64,000 nucleotides of DNA from Flammeovirgaceae bacterium (lineage in GTDB: Bacteria > Bacteroidota > Bacteroidia > Cytophagales > Cyclobacteriaceae), in the NCBI GenBank assembly GCA_023251155.1, contig JAHEZH010000004.1:43477-107476 (forward strand), given 5' to 3'. The notes beneath the pieces are model-generated. The model worked only from the letters and a program-made list of their open reading frames with translations, had not been told where the DNA came from and did not search any database. Position numbers and translations under genes: made by a program. Position 1 is the stretch's first letter, and each line of letters begins with the position of its first letter. Shown here piece by piece: positions 23,539 through 33,318 of this stretch.

Positions 23539-24603
23539 TTACCCGCTGTACTCACTTGCACCCCTGCACACCTGATGTATAAACTGAAGCTTTTCTATAA
23601 CCGCATTGGGTACTACAAAGGGATAGAAGTCGGTATGCCCCATGCTGCGGTTTAAACTGTTTACGGCAAACGTGAGAGGAAGCCATGTCTTGAACACCTG
23701 ATTGAAATCACGGATGGTGTAGGGATCACAATTAACTTCTACATCGAGCGTGTTTACGCCCGTTCTCCTTTCAGGATGAACACCCAATCCAAAATAATAC
23801 GCGGTCTCCAGCGTATCCATCATGTGCAGGTAGTGCGACCAGCTTTCGGCCCAGTCTTCCCAGGCATGTGAGGTAGCATAAGGACTGATGAACTGATCCG
23901 ACCAGTTGAGTGGTGCTCCGTTAGCATAATACGTCTTCAGGGCTTCACCATAGTCTGCGTTTTCATCTCCAAAAAAAGAACGGAACTGTTCTTGCCGTGA
24001 CTGATCTCTGATCAATACATCCCAGTAGTAGTGGCCAATTTCATGGCGAAAATGCCCCAATAATGTTCTGTATTTTTCTCCAAGATCGAGCTTGTTGCGT
24101 ACACGCTCCGCTTCATCCGCCTCTTCAATGTTTAATGTAATCACTCCGTGGTCATGACCGGTAAGCACCCGTTGCTCGCGTGATACATCAGCAAGAAAAT
24201 CAAAGGCTATTCCCTTATCGTTTTGATCTTGTTTGCGGTGAACAGGAAGGTTCAATCGCAAGAGTGAATACACCAGCCGGTGCTTGGCTACTTCTATCCG
24301 CTTCCAATAGTCCAGGTTCTGAGAGGTCAATGCAGGAATAGTTCGGTTCAACTGGCAAGCGATACAAAAAGAGGAATTATCCTGCAACGGAATCAGCCAG
24401 TTGCAGGTAGCATACGCAGCATTGGCGCAAAAGCGATACGTTGCCTTTTGCATTACATCGGTGTACACCCCACCCCCATCCGGCTTCAACGTGATCAGGT
24501 CCAGGTGGCGCGCGTCAAAGCCTACCGTATGCCCGCACTTCAAACAGATGTTGTTTTCAAAATAGAGCAGGTTCTGACATTCATTGCAGATGTATAATTT
24601 CAT
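23539..24603 (-). CDS. Putative zinc metallopeptidase with N-terminal zinc ribbon
   Basis: 354 aa, cytoplasmic. The N-terminal zinc ribbon (CNECQNLLYFENNICLKCG) is followed by a second Cys pair (FCIACQ). The catalytic HExxH is FRHEIGHYYWDVLI near residue 186, with a downstream acidic region (HAWEDWAESWSHYLHM) able to give the third ligand. This is the putative zinc-binding metallopeptidase family (Peptidase_Mx with zinc-ribbon_10). Substrates are unknown. It is a single gene between two plus-strand units. Confidence 0.9.
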   Translation of the reverse strand: MKLYICNECQNLLYFENNICLKCGHTVGFDARHLDLITLKPDGGGVYTDVMQKATYRFCANAAYATCNWLIPLQDNSSFCIACQLNRTIPALTSQNLDYWKRIEVAKHRLVYSLLRLNLPVHRKQDQNDKGIAFDFLADVSREQRVLTGHDHGVITLNIEEADEAERVRNKLDLGEKYRTLLGHFRHEIGHYYWDVLIRDQSRQEQFRSFFGDENADYGEALKTYYANGAPLNWSDQFISPYATSHAWEDWAESWSHYLHMMDTLETAYYFGLGVHPERRTGVNTLDVEVNCDPYTIRDFNQVFKTWLPLTFAVNSLNRSMGHTDFYPFVVPNAVIEKLQFIHQVCRGASEYSG

Positions 24604-24826
24604 TTGTCCGAAGTTAGACTTTTAAAAATGAGGTACTCCATTTAATGCTGACGAAAAAAGTCCGCATGGAATTTCACTAAATCCTGTGCCATCACTGGCT
24701 TATTCCCTTGCCCATACAAAAAAGTTAGGTCCTGGCTCCCGAATCAGAAAAAAGCGGGTCAGGAAGTATCTGCCCCTCCCTTCTTTTAAACATCGCCGAT
24801 CATTATTATTTTCAAGCAAAAGACGA

Positions 24827-26155
24827 ATGAGTACCATGCCCGATTTTGATTTATCCACCCCCTCTGTATGGCCACCGTGGAGAAAAATTCTCTTCCGGTT
24901 CTTCCTGATCTATCTTGTACTTCAGCTTGCACCATGGGCATGGCAATGGATGACGGTCATTCCCGGGTTAGGATATGTTTATTCGTATTACGATGCCGCT
25001 GATCAATGGATCGTGAACTCCTCCAATCAATACCTTTTTCACATCAAGGACGTATTGGTGCCCATGGGCGGCAGCGGAGATACTTCTTACGGATGGGCAC
25101 AGTTGTGCACCTACTTCGTGCTGGCCTTGGCCGGCTGTGTAATCTGGACCATCGCCGACAGGAGAAACAGTCATTATGAAAAGGCCGACTATTGGCTACG
25201 TACTTTTGTTCGATATAACATTGCTGGTGTATGCTTCAGTTATGGAATCATAAAACTGTTTGCGCTGCAAATGTATTTCCCCAATCTCAGCCAGCTGGCC
25301 ACACCGCTTGGTGATTATCTGCCGATGCGGTTTTCGTGGATGTTCATAGGCTACTCAACTCCTTACCAGGTATTCTCAGGAGCGATGGAAGTGATCGCTG
25401 GGTTGTTGCTACTTAACCGAAGAACAGTAACCCTTGGGCTGTTTGTCGCGGCAGGTGTATTCATCAATGTAATGCTGCTCAATTTATCGTACGACATCCC
25501 GGTGAAAATTTTCTCCATGCACATGGTGCTGTATTGCTTCTTCTTACTGGCGCATGATGCACGGAGATTGTTTCAGTTCTTCGTTCTCAACAAAACAGCA
25601 CCTCCCAACACTTCGTATGAAATTACTTTTTCCAAAACAGGGATGCGTGTAGCACGCATCGTCAGCAAGGTAGCTTTCATTATCCTGGCAGTGGGGCTTA
25701 CCTTTTATAATTCATACATGAGTTATTCTGCGAATGCACAAGTGAGTGACGTGGGCCCAATCCAGTCGGGTATCTATGATGTAAAGTTATTCGTGCTTAA
25801 TAAAAAAGACACGATTGCCCCGCTGGCCAGTGATACTATTCACTGGAAGGATGTGGTGTTTGACAAAGGTGGGCAAGGAAGCGTAAACAGCACCGACACA
25901 CTATTCCGCCAGCGTTACCGCAGAGGGTATTTTAGTTATCAGCCCGACACCGTCAATCATACCATTGGCCTGAAAAAATTCAACAGCGACAGTACTTACC
26001 TGTTGACAATGAAGTATGAATTGCCCGATGAGAAAACGATCCGGCTATGGACAAAGCTTCGCCATGACTCGGTATACGTAGAGCTTGTGCGCAGCAAAAG
26101 ACGCTTTCAACTTGCGGAAAGGCAGTTTCACTGGTTAAGTGAATCCAACCGATGA
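24827..26155 (+). CDS. Polytopic membrane protein, DoxX-like
   Basis: 442 aa from the ATG at 24827; the ORF track extension is a very basic 47-residue leader with no hydrophobic signal and was trimmed. About eight hydrophobic segments run from 20 to 340, with a DoxX-like repeat (YSTPYQVFSGAMEVIAGLLLL). The C-terminal 110 residues are a soluble beta-rich domain (SYLLTMKYELPDEKTIRLWTKL). The function is unknown. It ends 11 bases from the stop of the convergent surface-protein gene. Confidence 0.7.
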   Translation: MSTMPDFDLSTPSVWPPWRKILFRFFLIYLVLQLAPWAWQWMTVIPGLGYVYSYYDAADQWIVNSSNQYLFHIKDVLVPMGGSGDTSYGWAQLCTYFVLALAGCVIWTIADRRNSHYEKADYWLRTFVRYNIAGVCFSYGIIKLFALQMYFPNLSQLATPLGDYLPMRFSWMFIGYSTPYQVFSGAMEVIAGLLLLNRRTVTLGLFVAAGVFINVMLLNLSYDIPVKIFSMHMVLYCFFLLAHDARRLFQFFVLNKTAPPNTSYEITFSKTGMRVARIVSKVAFIILAVGLTFYNSYMSYSANAQVSDVGPIQSGIYDVKLFVLNKKDTIAPLASDTIHWKDVVFDKGGQGSVNSTDTLFRQRYRRGYFSYQPDTVNHTIGLKKFNSDSTYLLTMKYELPDEKTIRLWTKLRHDSVYVELVRSKRRFQLAERQFHWLSESNR

Positions 26156-26166
26156 AAAAGTCGGGA

Positions 26167-27834
26167 TTAATAACGATCGGTGCGGAACTTGATTTCCTTT
26201 GACGATTCATTGCCCAGCAGATCCGTCGCTTTCACCCTGATGGTATAGTCTTTATTTTTAGCAAAGCCCTTGATTGGCGCTACGTATAGCAACTCTTTTC
26301 CTCCATTGATGCTGTACTTGATTTCACCTGCACCTACTTCATTATCGGTTGCCGAGAGGAACACACTGGTGTACGAAGGCAGTTTACCTTCTTTACTGGG
26401 AGCTACGGCAAACTGTGCGTTGATTTCCGGGCCTTCCGCATCTACATAAAAAAGCGTGGCCTTTTCGTTCTTGTTGTTCACGTTATCGTAACCAAAATAA
26501 TGGAGCGTATGCAATCCGGTAACGGTGATATCGATTGGCTTTCCGGAATACGTCAGCTCGTTAGTGTTATCGTCTAATAAGTAGGCAATCTTCTTTAGCC
26601 CCGCCTCCGGATCATTGCCCGACAATATAATTTTCGTTTCAGGGCTTACCAGCACGGTATCTGCTTTCACAAAAGACGGCCCCGAAAAACCATGCGTGAG
26701 TGAAGGTCCGGTTAAGTCCACATAGATTAAACCAACACTATGCTCAAAATCATCTCTCACTTTATTGTTGGTATTATCAATAGCATAATACTTTACATTA
26801 TGAATGCCCGAACGGCCCGGCAAATAGAAAGGCTCTTCATATTTCCCGAACGGGTCTTCATTGATGGAATACATCATGTCTTTGATTCCCGACTTGTTAT
26901 CAACGGCAGTGAGCTTGAGTTTAGTGCGGCCGGAAAAATACACTTTGTCGCCTACAATAAACTTATCCCCCAACACATCGGCCGACATGATTGGCGCAGT
27001 TTTATCCAGGTAGAACTTAGCTACCTTCTCCGTCTCTTTGTTAGTCACATTATCAACAGAGAAATACGTGAGGGTATGATCGCCGTCAGGCAAATACTGA
27101 AAAGGAATATTACCACCCGTGTACGGTTTAACGTTTTCTTTATCAAAACGAAAGAATGTCTTCGCAACGCCTGAAAGTGAATCTGCGATAGTTAAATAAA
27201 TAGTAGAGTTAGTCGAGATCACATTCTGTGAAGAGATACTGACTATGTTATGGTAGGTGGATGGAGGTGTCAGGTCTACGGTGAACGATCGGGTATTGAT
27301 GGCTTCAGCATTACCGGTGCGATCTAGTGCATAGTAGGAATATTTATATTTACCTTCCTTATTTAAAACAAAGGGCTGATATTTTTCAAACTCATTTCCA
27401 TTCATCGAATGAAAGATTCCTTCCAGACCCGACATCTCATCGGTAGCAGATAATGATGCGGATAAGCCCGGACCATAAAAGAATTTCTCTACTGAACCAA
27501 AAGAAGGTGCCCCGGTTAGTTTTATTGTTGTAACAGGGGCAATACCATCGGCATGGATTTGAAAAAAATCATATCCTTTGGTGGTATAGTTGAGGTGCCG
27601 GAAAGCATGTACTCCATGGCCTTCCAGTTTTATTTCTCCTCCCGTTTCTGATTTCAAAGGCACTGGTTGTCCGTCTACTGAGCTGGCTACGTAGATGTAC
27701 ACCGGCAAAGAGGCTTGCTGATAGTACGTGCCTGCACTATCAAGGAATGCTTTCTTCTGATGGGTAGGTGGAGTTTGATTTTGTGCCCACATCACCAGTG
27801 GTGACAGGAACAGCACGATAGACAAAGCCTTCAT
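26167..27834 (-). CDS. Secreted protein of tandem OmpL47-type Ig-like repeats
   Basis: 555 aa with a signal peptide (MKALSIVLFLSPLVMWAQ). At least five copies of a roughly 90-residue repeat each end in a motif like YYALDRTGN, YFSVDNVTNKE, YYAIDNTNNK, YFGYDNVNNKN and VKATDLLGNES, the pattern of OmpL47/bacterial Ig-like domains. It is likely exported to the periplasm or cell surface with a binding or adhesive role. There is no enzyme domain and no type IX tail. It lies 26 bases downstream of the histidine kinase gene on the same strand, so the two are probably co-transcribed. Confidence 0.85.
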   Translation of the reverse strand: MKALSIVLFLSPLVMWAQNQTPPTHQKKAFLDSAGTYYQQASLPVYIYVASSVDGQPVPLKSETGGEIKLEGHGVHAFRHLNYTTKGYDFFQIHADGIAPVTTIKLTGAPSFGSVEKFFYGPGLSASLSATDEMSGLEGIFHSMNGNEFEKYQPFVLNKEGKYKYSYYALDRTGNAEAINTRSFTVDLTPPSTYHNIVSISSQNVISTNSTIYLTIADSLSGVAKTFFRFDKENVKPYTGGNIPFQYLPDGDHTLTYFSVDNVTNKETEKVAKFYLDKTAPIMSADVLGDKFIVGDKVYFSGRTKLKLTAVDNKSGIKDMMYSINEDPFGKYEEPFYLPGRSGIHNVKYYAIDNTNNKVRDDFEHSVGLIYVDLTGPSLTHGFSGPSFVKADTVLVSPETKIILSGNDPEAGLKKIAYLLDDNTNELTYSGKPIDITVTGLHTLHYFGYDNVNNKNEKATLFYVDAEGPEINAQFAVAPSKEGKLPSYTSVFLSATDNEVGAGEIKYSINGGKELLYVAPIKGFAKNKDYTIRVKATDLLGNESSKEIKFRTDRY

Positions 27835-27860
27835 AATGTTATTAAGTAGATTAAAGTAGA

Positions 27861-29669
27861 CTAACTATTTTGAGGAATGTAAATCGTAAACCGAGAGCCA
27901 ACTCCTTCTTCACTGCTTACCTCCACTCTTCCACCCATTGCTTCCACTTGCGTGCGCACCAGATAAAGACCTAAGCCTTTACCACTGCCATTCATCGTCA
28001 ATCGCTTGTAGGGTTCAAATACTTTTTCCAGGTTACTGTCACTGATACCGGTTCCATTATCCGTCACTGAAAGAAAGAAGTTTCCACCTTCCAGTTTCGA
28101 TTCAATCATTATGATCGGGATACGCAAGGGTGCTCTGTATTTGATTGCATTGGAAAGCAGATTATAGATAATACTTTCCAGGTAAGGCTTGACCGCAAGC
28201 GCCTTCACTATTTTCATATTCGTGATATTGATCTCTGCATTGGTGGCTTCCATTTCGGTGCGCAACGAATTCGTTACGGAATCCACGATCCCTGAAATCT
28301 CCACCTCCTCCTTGGGTATAGATTGATTATCCTGAACCTGTAAGATCACCGAAAGATCGCTCACTACTGCATCCAGGTTTTTAGTTGAGCCAAGTAAACG
28401 ATGAAACACCTCTATGTTGTGAGGATCGGAAGGATTATCGAGGTTGATGACTTTACCGAGTCCCAGAATATTGGCCACCGGCCCACGCAGGTTGTGCGAG
28501 ATCACATGAGAGAACTGATCCAGGTCACGATTTCTTTTCTTCAGATCGGTCAATGTGCTTTGAAGCTCCATGGTTCGCTTCATCACCTGTGATTCCAGGC
28601 TTTCATTCAATGTTTTTATTTCCTCGTTTTGCTCGGATAACTGCAGATTCAGTTTTTTCTTCATCCAGTAATTCCGATAGAGCACTACCGCAAACAGTAT
28701 CACTACGGTCAACCCTGCTATACTGATGGTCATCCACATTTTCTGCGCACTGTTCCTTGCCTGTGTTTCCGCGATCTTAATGTTATCCAATGCCAGCTGG
28801 TTGCGAAGTAAGCTTACGGCAAGCTGCTGCTTGGTGTTATTATTCAGCAGCGTTTTCATTTCATTGCTCATGGTGCTGAGTTCGCCTTCTTTTTCTTTCA
28901 GCTGCTGCGAAGTAGCCAGTAGCTTTAATTCCTTTTGCTGTTTCTGTAGTTCGGTTTCCAGCGCATGCAGCCTGGCCGCTTCAATTTCTCTTTTTGCATC
29001 GCTGAGCTTATTGCGCTGCACCATCTCATGAAAGGTGCGGTACAGATTAAAGTAGTAAATGGTTTTCTCCTGATTGCCTGCCTTCTCATAAGTTTCAGCC
29101 AGCATACCATAGCAGCTCTTCATTTGATTCGCATCACTCATCTCACTTGATAACCGCAGAGCTTCTTCCAGGCTTAAAATCGCTTCGTTGTAGCGCTTCA
29201 GGCTATTGAGCACAACTGCTTTATTGATGTGTGTCGATATGATCTCTGTTTTTTCGCCGAACCTTAAGCGGTATTCCAGTGAGGCCTGGAAATAGTTAAG
29301 TGATTTTTCGAATTCACGCAGGTCGGAATAGATCATGCCCAGATTGCTGTTGAGCTTGGCGATACCGCTGGCGTTATTGATTTGCTTGTTAAGTTCTATG
29401 GATTGATTGAAATAATTAATCGCATCGTCATAGTTCTTATCTTCCCATACTTTCATAGCCGCTTCATTGAGATAGCGGGTGGCTTCCTTAACATCTCCGG
29501 CCTGCTTGTTTTTGTCAGCTAGAGAAAGACACTCCTCCACGGTCATTTTTTTTGAAGTTCCTTCTCCCTGCCCGGCGGCCAGTTGTGCTATGGCAAGTAA
29601 CAATAAAAGTAAGATGCAGGTAGTCGGGTCAGCAAAACCGTAGCGTCCGGGCTTAACTAAGGATGACAA
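27861..29669 (-). CDS. TPR-containing membrane histidine kinase
   Basis: 602 aa. A hydrophobic N-terminal export signal (about 15-33) is followed by periplasmic TPR repeats (about 40-225; YDDAINYFNQSIELN, EFEKSLNYFQASLEY), a coiled coil, one membrane helix (about 310-330; MTISIAGLTVVILFAVVLY), then the HisKA-type box (HVISHNLRGPVANIL) and HATPase_c with NLLSNAIKYR and GSGKGLGLYLV. No receiver or DNA-binding domain is present and no response regulator is adjacent, so it is an orphan kinase by context. It is co-transcribed with the secreted Ig-repeat protein. Confidence 0.93.
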   Translation of the reverse strand: MSSLVKPGRYGFADPTTCILLLLLLAIAQLAAGQGEGTSKKMTVEECLSLADKNKQAGDVKEATRYLNEAAMKVWEDKNYDDAINYFNQSIELNKQINNASGIAKLNSNLGMIYSDLREFEKSLNYFQASLEYRLRFGEKTEIISTHINKAVVLNSLKRYNEAILSLEEALRLSSEMSDANQMKSCYGMLAETYEKAGNQEKTIYYFNLYRTFHEMVQRNKLSDAKREIEAARLHALETELQKQQKELKLLATSQQLKEKEGELSTMSNEMKTLLNNNTKQQLAVSLLRNQLALDNIKIAETQARNSAQKMWMTISIAGLTVVILFAVVLYRNYWMKKKLNLQLSEQNEEIKTLNESLESQVMKRTMELQSTLTDLKKRNRDLDQFSHVISHNLRGPVANILGLGKVINLDNPSDPHNIEVFHRLLGSTKNLDAVVSDLSVILQVQDNQSIPKEEVEISGIVDSVTNSLRTEMEATNAEINITNMKIVKALAVKPYLESIIYNLLSNAIKYRAPLRIPIIMIESKLEGGNFFLSVTDNGTGISDSNLEKVFEPYKRLTMNGSGKGLGLYLVRTQVEAMGGRVEVSSEEGVGSRFTIYIPQNS

Positions 29670-29854
29670 GGTGGGTAGTGATTAAGGCGGGCCAAATATT
29701 GCTAAACAATTAATAAGAATCCATACAAATTATTACTTGTTTCGTGTTGAAAATTTTATCGTCAAGGTTAAACATTAACTACATTAAGCTGTTAGCTGCT
29801 TTTTCAAAAAGGCTAAAAATGTGTATTTCTGACACATTACACCCAAGGCCACAC

Positions 29855-29896
29855 AAAAAAAGCAGCAGACTAACCACAATGTTAATCCACTGCTTT
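29855..29896 (-). terminator. Terminator of the sugar-isomerase-fold gene
   Basis: On the minus strand AAAGCAG pairs with CTGCTTT around an inner imperfect stem (GATTAAC/GTTAGTC, one mismatch), followed by TTTTTTT. It lies about 45 bases beyond the stop at 29941. The rest of 29670-29940 holds no gene. Confidence 0.8.
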
Positions 29897-29940
29897 CAAT
29901 CCGGATTTAAGAACAGCCGCTAAAACTATTCTTTCAGGCT

Positions 29941-30786
29941 TTAAAGATACGCTATGCTTTGAGGCACCTGCGTATTCACATGGCTGCTTTCATCCTCGAT
30001 AAAGTAATGCGTGATCCCAATCTTCTTTGCTTCTTTAATGATAGCCGGGATATCAATTTCACCTGTACCTAATGCCACATCATTCTCGGTAGATGTTCCG
30101 CCAGTCAAATCTTTTTTTGTGCCTTTTCTCAAATCCTTCACATGAAGAAGTTTCCAGCGATCGCCATACTTTTTCAGTAATGCTACCGGGTTGCCTCCTC
30201 CAAAATGAGTCCATAGTATATCCATCTCAAAAGACACGTGCTTAGGATTTGTTTTCGTAATGAGGTAATCCAGCAACGTTCCTTTCTCATAAGGTTGAAA
30301 TTCGAAACCGTGTACGTGATAGCAGAATGTTAATCCGTTTTCAGCAAGTACTTTGCCTGCCGCATTGAAATCTTCTACTGCCTTCTTTGCATTCTCCAGA
30401 CTGAATTTTCCTTTTTCGTGTGGAATCCACGCACACATCACATACTTCGCGCCCAGCGCTTTTGCGCTCTTTACTACCGCCATCGGATCTTTCACTAATT
30501 CTTCATAGCCTGCACCAGTGGATGGAATTGTGATACCTCGTTCATCACACAGTTTCTTAAATTCTTCGGGTGTCACATTACCACCTATGCCTTCCACTTC
30601 CGTGAAGCCCATAGCTTTGATGGAATCCAGCGTAGCACCTACACCCAGGGGAAAACTTCTGCGAAACGTGTACGTCTGCACACCAAATGGTGCCGTGTAT
30701 AATGGCTTACCACTTTTTTGTGCGTGAGCGGAAGGATGCAACAGCACTGTAGCAGCCACAATAATCATTGGAATGATTTTTTTCAT
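29941..30786 (-). CDS. Exported sugar phosphate isomerase/epimerase (TIM barrel)
   Basis: 281 aa. A Sec signal peptide (MKKIIPMIIVAATVLLHPSAHAQ) marks a periplasmic location. The remainder is an AP-endonuclease-2/xylose-isomerase-like TIM barrel, with metal-ligand candidates in LDSIKAMGFTEVEGIGG, TFCYHVHGFEF, VSFEMDILWTHFGG, LLHVKDL, GTGEIDIPA and the terminal FIEDESS. Such periplasmic members are common in Bacteroidota and probably act on sugars or inositols during glycan use. It is monocistronic with its own terminator. Tandem octamers lie in the divergent promoter region. Confidence 0.9.
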   Translation of the reverse strand: MKKIIPMIIVAATVLLHPSAHAQKSGKPLYTAPFGVQTYTFRRSFPLGVGATLDSIKAMGFTEVEGIGGNVTPEEFKKLCDERGITIPSTGAGYEELVKDPMAVVKSAKALGAKYVMCAWIPHEKGKFSLENAKKAVEDFNAAGKVLAENGLTFCYHVHGFEFQPYEKGTLLDYLITKTNPKHVSFEMDILWTHFGGGNPVALLKKYGDRWKLLHVKDLRKGTKKDLTGGTSTENDVALGTGEIDIPAIIKEAKKIGITHYFIEDESSHVNTQVPQSIAYL

Positions 30787-30801
30787 ATAACTCTTTCAAT
30801 T

Positions 30802-30825
30802 TGATCAAGTGATCAAGGTATCAAG
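30802..30825. repeat. Three tandem octamers TGATCAAG in a divergent promoter region
   Basis: TGATCAAG occurs twice back to back (30802, 30810), followed by GTATCAAG (30818). It lies 16 to 40 bases upstream of the isomerase gene and upstream of the divergent 30898 gene. It may be a regulator binding site; function unknown. Confidence 0.45.
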
Positions 30826-30897
30826 TTAATGCTGGATTGAAAAGATAAATGATACGTCTGTTTCAAAATCCACTTTTCTTCCTAATTTAGCATTCCC

Positions 30898-31461
30898 GTG
30901 CGTTACAAACGTTTGAAAAAGTCCGTTTCCATTGTCTTATTACTTGCCCTGCTCTTTAACATAGCCGGGTATAATTTGCTTTTCCTGGCGCTGAAGTATC
31001 AGGCCAGAACGGAATTGATTGAACACCTTGACGCCAATACCTACACTGCCGACAGAACGATAATCATCAAAATTCCGCTCTCCATTCCTTATCAGGCTGA
31101 CTGGACTGCGTATGAGAGAGTAGATGGCGACTTTGAGCACCAGGGTGAGTTTTACAGACTCGTGAAACAAAAACTGCATCACGATACACTTTATGTCGTC
31201 TGCATCAAAGATCATAAACAAAAGCAACTGACCAGCGCCATGGGCGATTTTACTAAACTGGTGAATGATCTTCCCGGCACCTCAACTACACTCAAGCTTC
31301 TGGGAAGTTTTCAGAAAGAATACAGGTTTAGTTCAGCCATTGAATTATTTGCTCATCAATCGGGCTGGTTCAGAAAAATAAACTACCCTGTGGCAACAGC
31401 ATTTTCCCCGCTTTATAATGAACAGGAGCTCGTCGCTCCTCCACCGGAATCATTCTCCTGA
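30898..31461 (+). CDS. Membrane-anchored protein of unknown function (GTG start)
   Basis: 187 aa, starting at GTG. The N-terminal helix (VSIVLLLALLFNIAGYNLLFLAL) is an uncleaved anchor or signal. The rest is a periplasmic domain rich in charged and aromatic residues, ending EQELVAPPPESFS. No family is recognised by eye. The gene is 103 bases upstream of an outer-membrane barrel gene on the same strand, so the two may form an envelope-associated unit. Confidence 0.7.
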   Translation: MRYKRLKKSVSIVLLLALLFNIAGYNLLFLALKYQARTELIEHLDANTYTADRTIIIKIPLSIPYQADWTAYERVDGDFEHQGEFYRLVKQKLHHDTLYVVCIKDHKQKQLTSAMGDFTKLVNDLPGTSTTLKLLGSFQKEYRFSSAIELFAHQSGWFRKINYPVATAFSPLYNEQELVAPPPESFS

Positions 31462-31564
31462 TTCCTTTTATCGTTAAGAACATTTTTTCAAATGAGTAAC
31501 AACTACTACTGAGTTGCTTACCTCATCACCTGCATTATAACGTTTACACCTCATCATTCTTTTT

Positions 31565-32701
31565 ATGAAAATAAAATTTTACTCCACTATTATTGTTTTT
31601 CTTTTATCGGTTTACGCTGTCAATTCATTTGCGCAAGGATGTGTTGCCGTTCGCAACATGAACACCGCCTCCAACATGTATGACAGTTCTCAAAATGGCA
31701 GCTGGCAATTTTCCATGAACTATCGTTACTTCCGTTCGTACAAACACTTCGTTGGTGATGAAGAACAGAAAGAACGCACCGAACAAAAAACGAACGTCAT
31801 TAACCATGACAACTCCTGGTTATTGGGAATCAATTACACCCACAACAAGTACTGGAGCTTCTCTGCAGTGATTCCTGTTTTATATATCGATCGCTCATCG
31901 CTATACGAGCACCTGGGTAATGCCAGTGGCGAACGTTATCATACACAATCCAAAGGACTTGGCGATATCCGTGTATCCGGATATTTCAATGCCCTCTCCG
32001 GCAAACGTGGTCGCCTCATGGTAGGCCTTGGGGCCAAACTTCCTACCGGCAATTCCAATTACGCTGATTACTTTCACAAGAAAGCAGCCGATGGAACAAC
32101 TACTGTTCTTCAGTTACTTTCGGTTGATCAGTCCATACAGCCTGGTGATGGTGGCTTTGGTGTAACCACCGAACTCGATGCCGTAGTGAGCATCACGCAC
32201 AGCGCATTTCTGTATGCCGGTGGTGTCTATTTATTCAACCCTCGTAATACCAACAACACGTTGAGAAGCTCGGCTTCTACGGCTCCGCTTAACCGCTGGT
32301 CATATAACTCGGTTACGGATCAATTCTTTGCCCGTGCCGGCATCCGCTATGTTGTGCGCAATTTTCAGCTAGGTGTTGGTGGTCGTGTGGAGGGCATTCC
32401 TTCCAAAGATGCAATCGGCAAGAGTGACGGCTTCCGCAGACCCGGCTACATTGCTTCGGTAGAGCCTTCTGTTTTTTATAACACAGGAAATCATACGTTC
32501 GGATTGAATGTGCCCGTTGCTGTGGTTCGCAACAGAACACGTAGCCAGAATGATATTGAAAAAGGGTGGGATCCTAAGACCGATAAACTCGCTCATGGTG
32601 ATGCAGCCTTTGCCGACTACCTGATCTCAGTGACGTATGCCTATCGTCTGAACAAAAAAGCAATAAGCCCATTTGGCAAAAGTCAGTCTGCGATTAAGTA
32701 A
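31565..32701 (+). CDS. Outer-membrane beta-barrel protein
   Basis: 378 aa. A signal peptide (MKIKFYSTIIVFLLSVYAVNSFAQ) is followed by alternating hydrophobic strands typical of a barrel (WQFSMNYRYFRSYKHF, WSFSAVIPVLYID, RLMVGLGAKLPTG, FLYAGGVYLFNP, FQLGVGGRVEGIPS, FGLNVPVAVVRNR, ADYLISVTYAYRL). The GAKLPTGN turn recalls barrel proteins annotated as putative transporters (MetA-pathway-like). No substrate can be assigned. It ends at a hairpin shared with the opposing gene. Confidence 0.75.
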   Translation: MKIKFYSTIIVFLLSVYAVNSFAQGCVAVRNMNTASNMYDSSQNGSWQFSMNYRYFRSYKHFVGDEEQKERTEQKTNVINHDNSWLLGINYTHNKYWSFSAVIPVLYIDRSSLYEHLGNASGERYHTQSKGLGDIRVSGYFNALSGKRGRLMVGLGAKLPTGNSNYADYFHKKAADGTTTVLQLLSVDQSIQPGDGGFGVTTELDAVVSITHSAFLYAGGVYLFNPRNTNNTLRSSASTAPLNRWSYNSVTDQFFARAGIRYVVRNFQLGVGGRVEGIPSKDAIGKSDGFRRPGYIASVEPSVFYNTGNHTFGLNVPVAVVRNRTRSQNDIEKGWDPKTDKLAHGDAAFADYLISVTYAYRLNKKAISPFGKSQSAIK

Positions 32702-32718
32702 GATCATTATTTTCTCAT

Positions 32719-32753
32719 AATCAGAGGAGAGCGAAGGTCTCTCCTCTCTGATT
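32719..32753. terminator. Long GA/CT hairpin between convergent genes
   Basis: AATCAG-AGGAGAG pairs with CTCTCCT-CTGATT (2-base bulge) around a 7-base loop, between the barrel gene and the convergent small membrane protein. No strong T-run follows, so it may act as a weak bidirectional terminator or protect 3' ends. Confidence 0.6.
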
Positions 32754-32759
32754 ACTTAT

Positions 32760-33314
32760 CTAAAAAGAGAAATCACCCACATAATTATATCCTAAAAAAC
32801 CCTTTGCCTCTTGCATTTTTATATAAGGATTCAAGTTCATTTGTTTTGCTGATTCAGAAGAGATTTCCAGTTTGATTAGCTGCCCGTTCTTATCCACTGT
32901 TAGCTTGTATAAATCAACCTCTTTATCAATACGCACTATAAAATAAGATTTATACTCTAATGACTTAATGCTGTACTTATAATTAAACATACCTGCCAGT
33001 GAAACAACACTTAAACATGTAGCTATGGATATGATTAAAAAATCTTTGCTGCTTATCTGCTCTATCCAATTGATTTTATACATCACAATTATTAGCCCTA
33101 TGCTAATAATGAATCCAATCAATCCGAATTGCAATAAAAAAAAGACTGGATGGAAAAGATTGAATATCAGTTTTACCGTAAACAAAAAAAACAAAGCGCC
33201 AATACATAGGATTAGAACGAAGAGAGAGATAATCAACCTGTTCTTTTTCGAAATTTTATCATTTCTAATTGATAGAAATTCCGTAATAAAATCTAATCCA
33301 TCCAAAAAACTCAT
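32760..33314 (-). CDS. Small membrane protein, AT-rich, unknown
   Basis: 184 aa. Three hydrophobic segments (LIISLFVLILCIGALFFLF, PVFFLLQFGLIGFIISIGLIIVMY, FLIISIATCLSVVSLAGMF) are followed by a C-terminal soluble domain of about 75 residues. No family is recognised. The gene is visibly more AT-rich than its neighbours, with many Ile/Phe/Leu/Lys codons ending in A or T, which may mean recent acquisition. It starts 4 bases after the PhzF gene stop, so it is likely co-transcribed with it. Confidence 0.65.
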   Translation of the reverse strand: MSFLDGLDFITEFLSIRNDKISKKNRLIISLFVLILCIGALFFLFTVKLIFNLFHPVFFLLQFGLIGFIISIGLIIVMYKINWIEQISSKDFLIISIATCLSVVSLAGMFNYKYSIKSLEYKSYFIVRIDKEVDLYKLTVDKNGQLIKLEISSESAKQMNLNPYIKMQEAKGFLGYNYVGDFSF

Positions 33315-33318
33315 GAAC

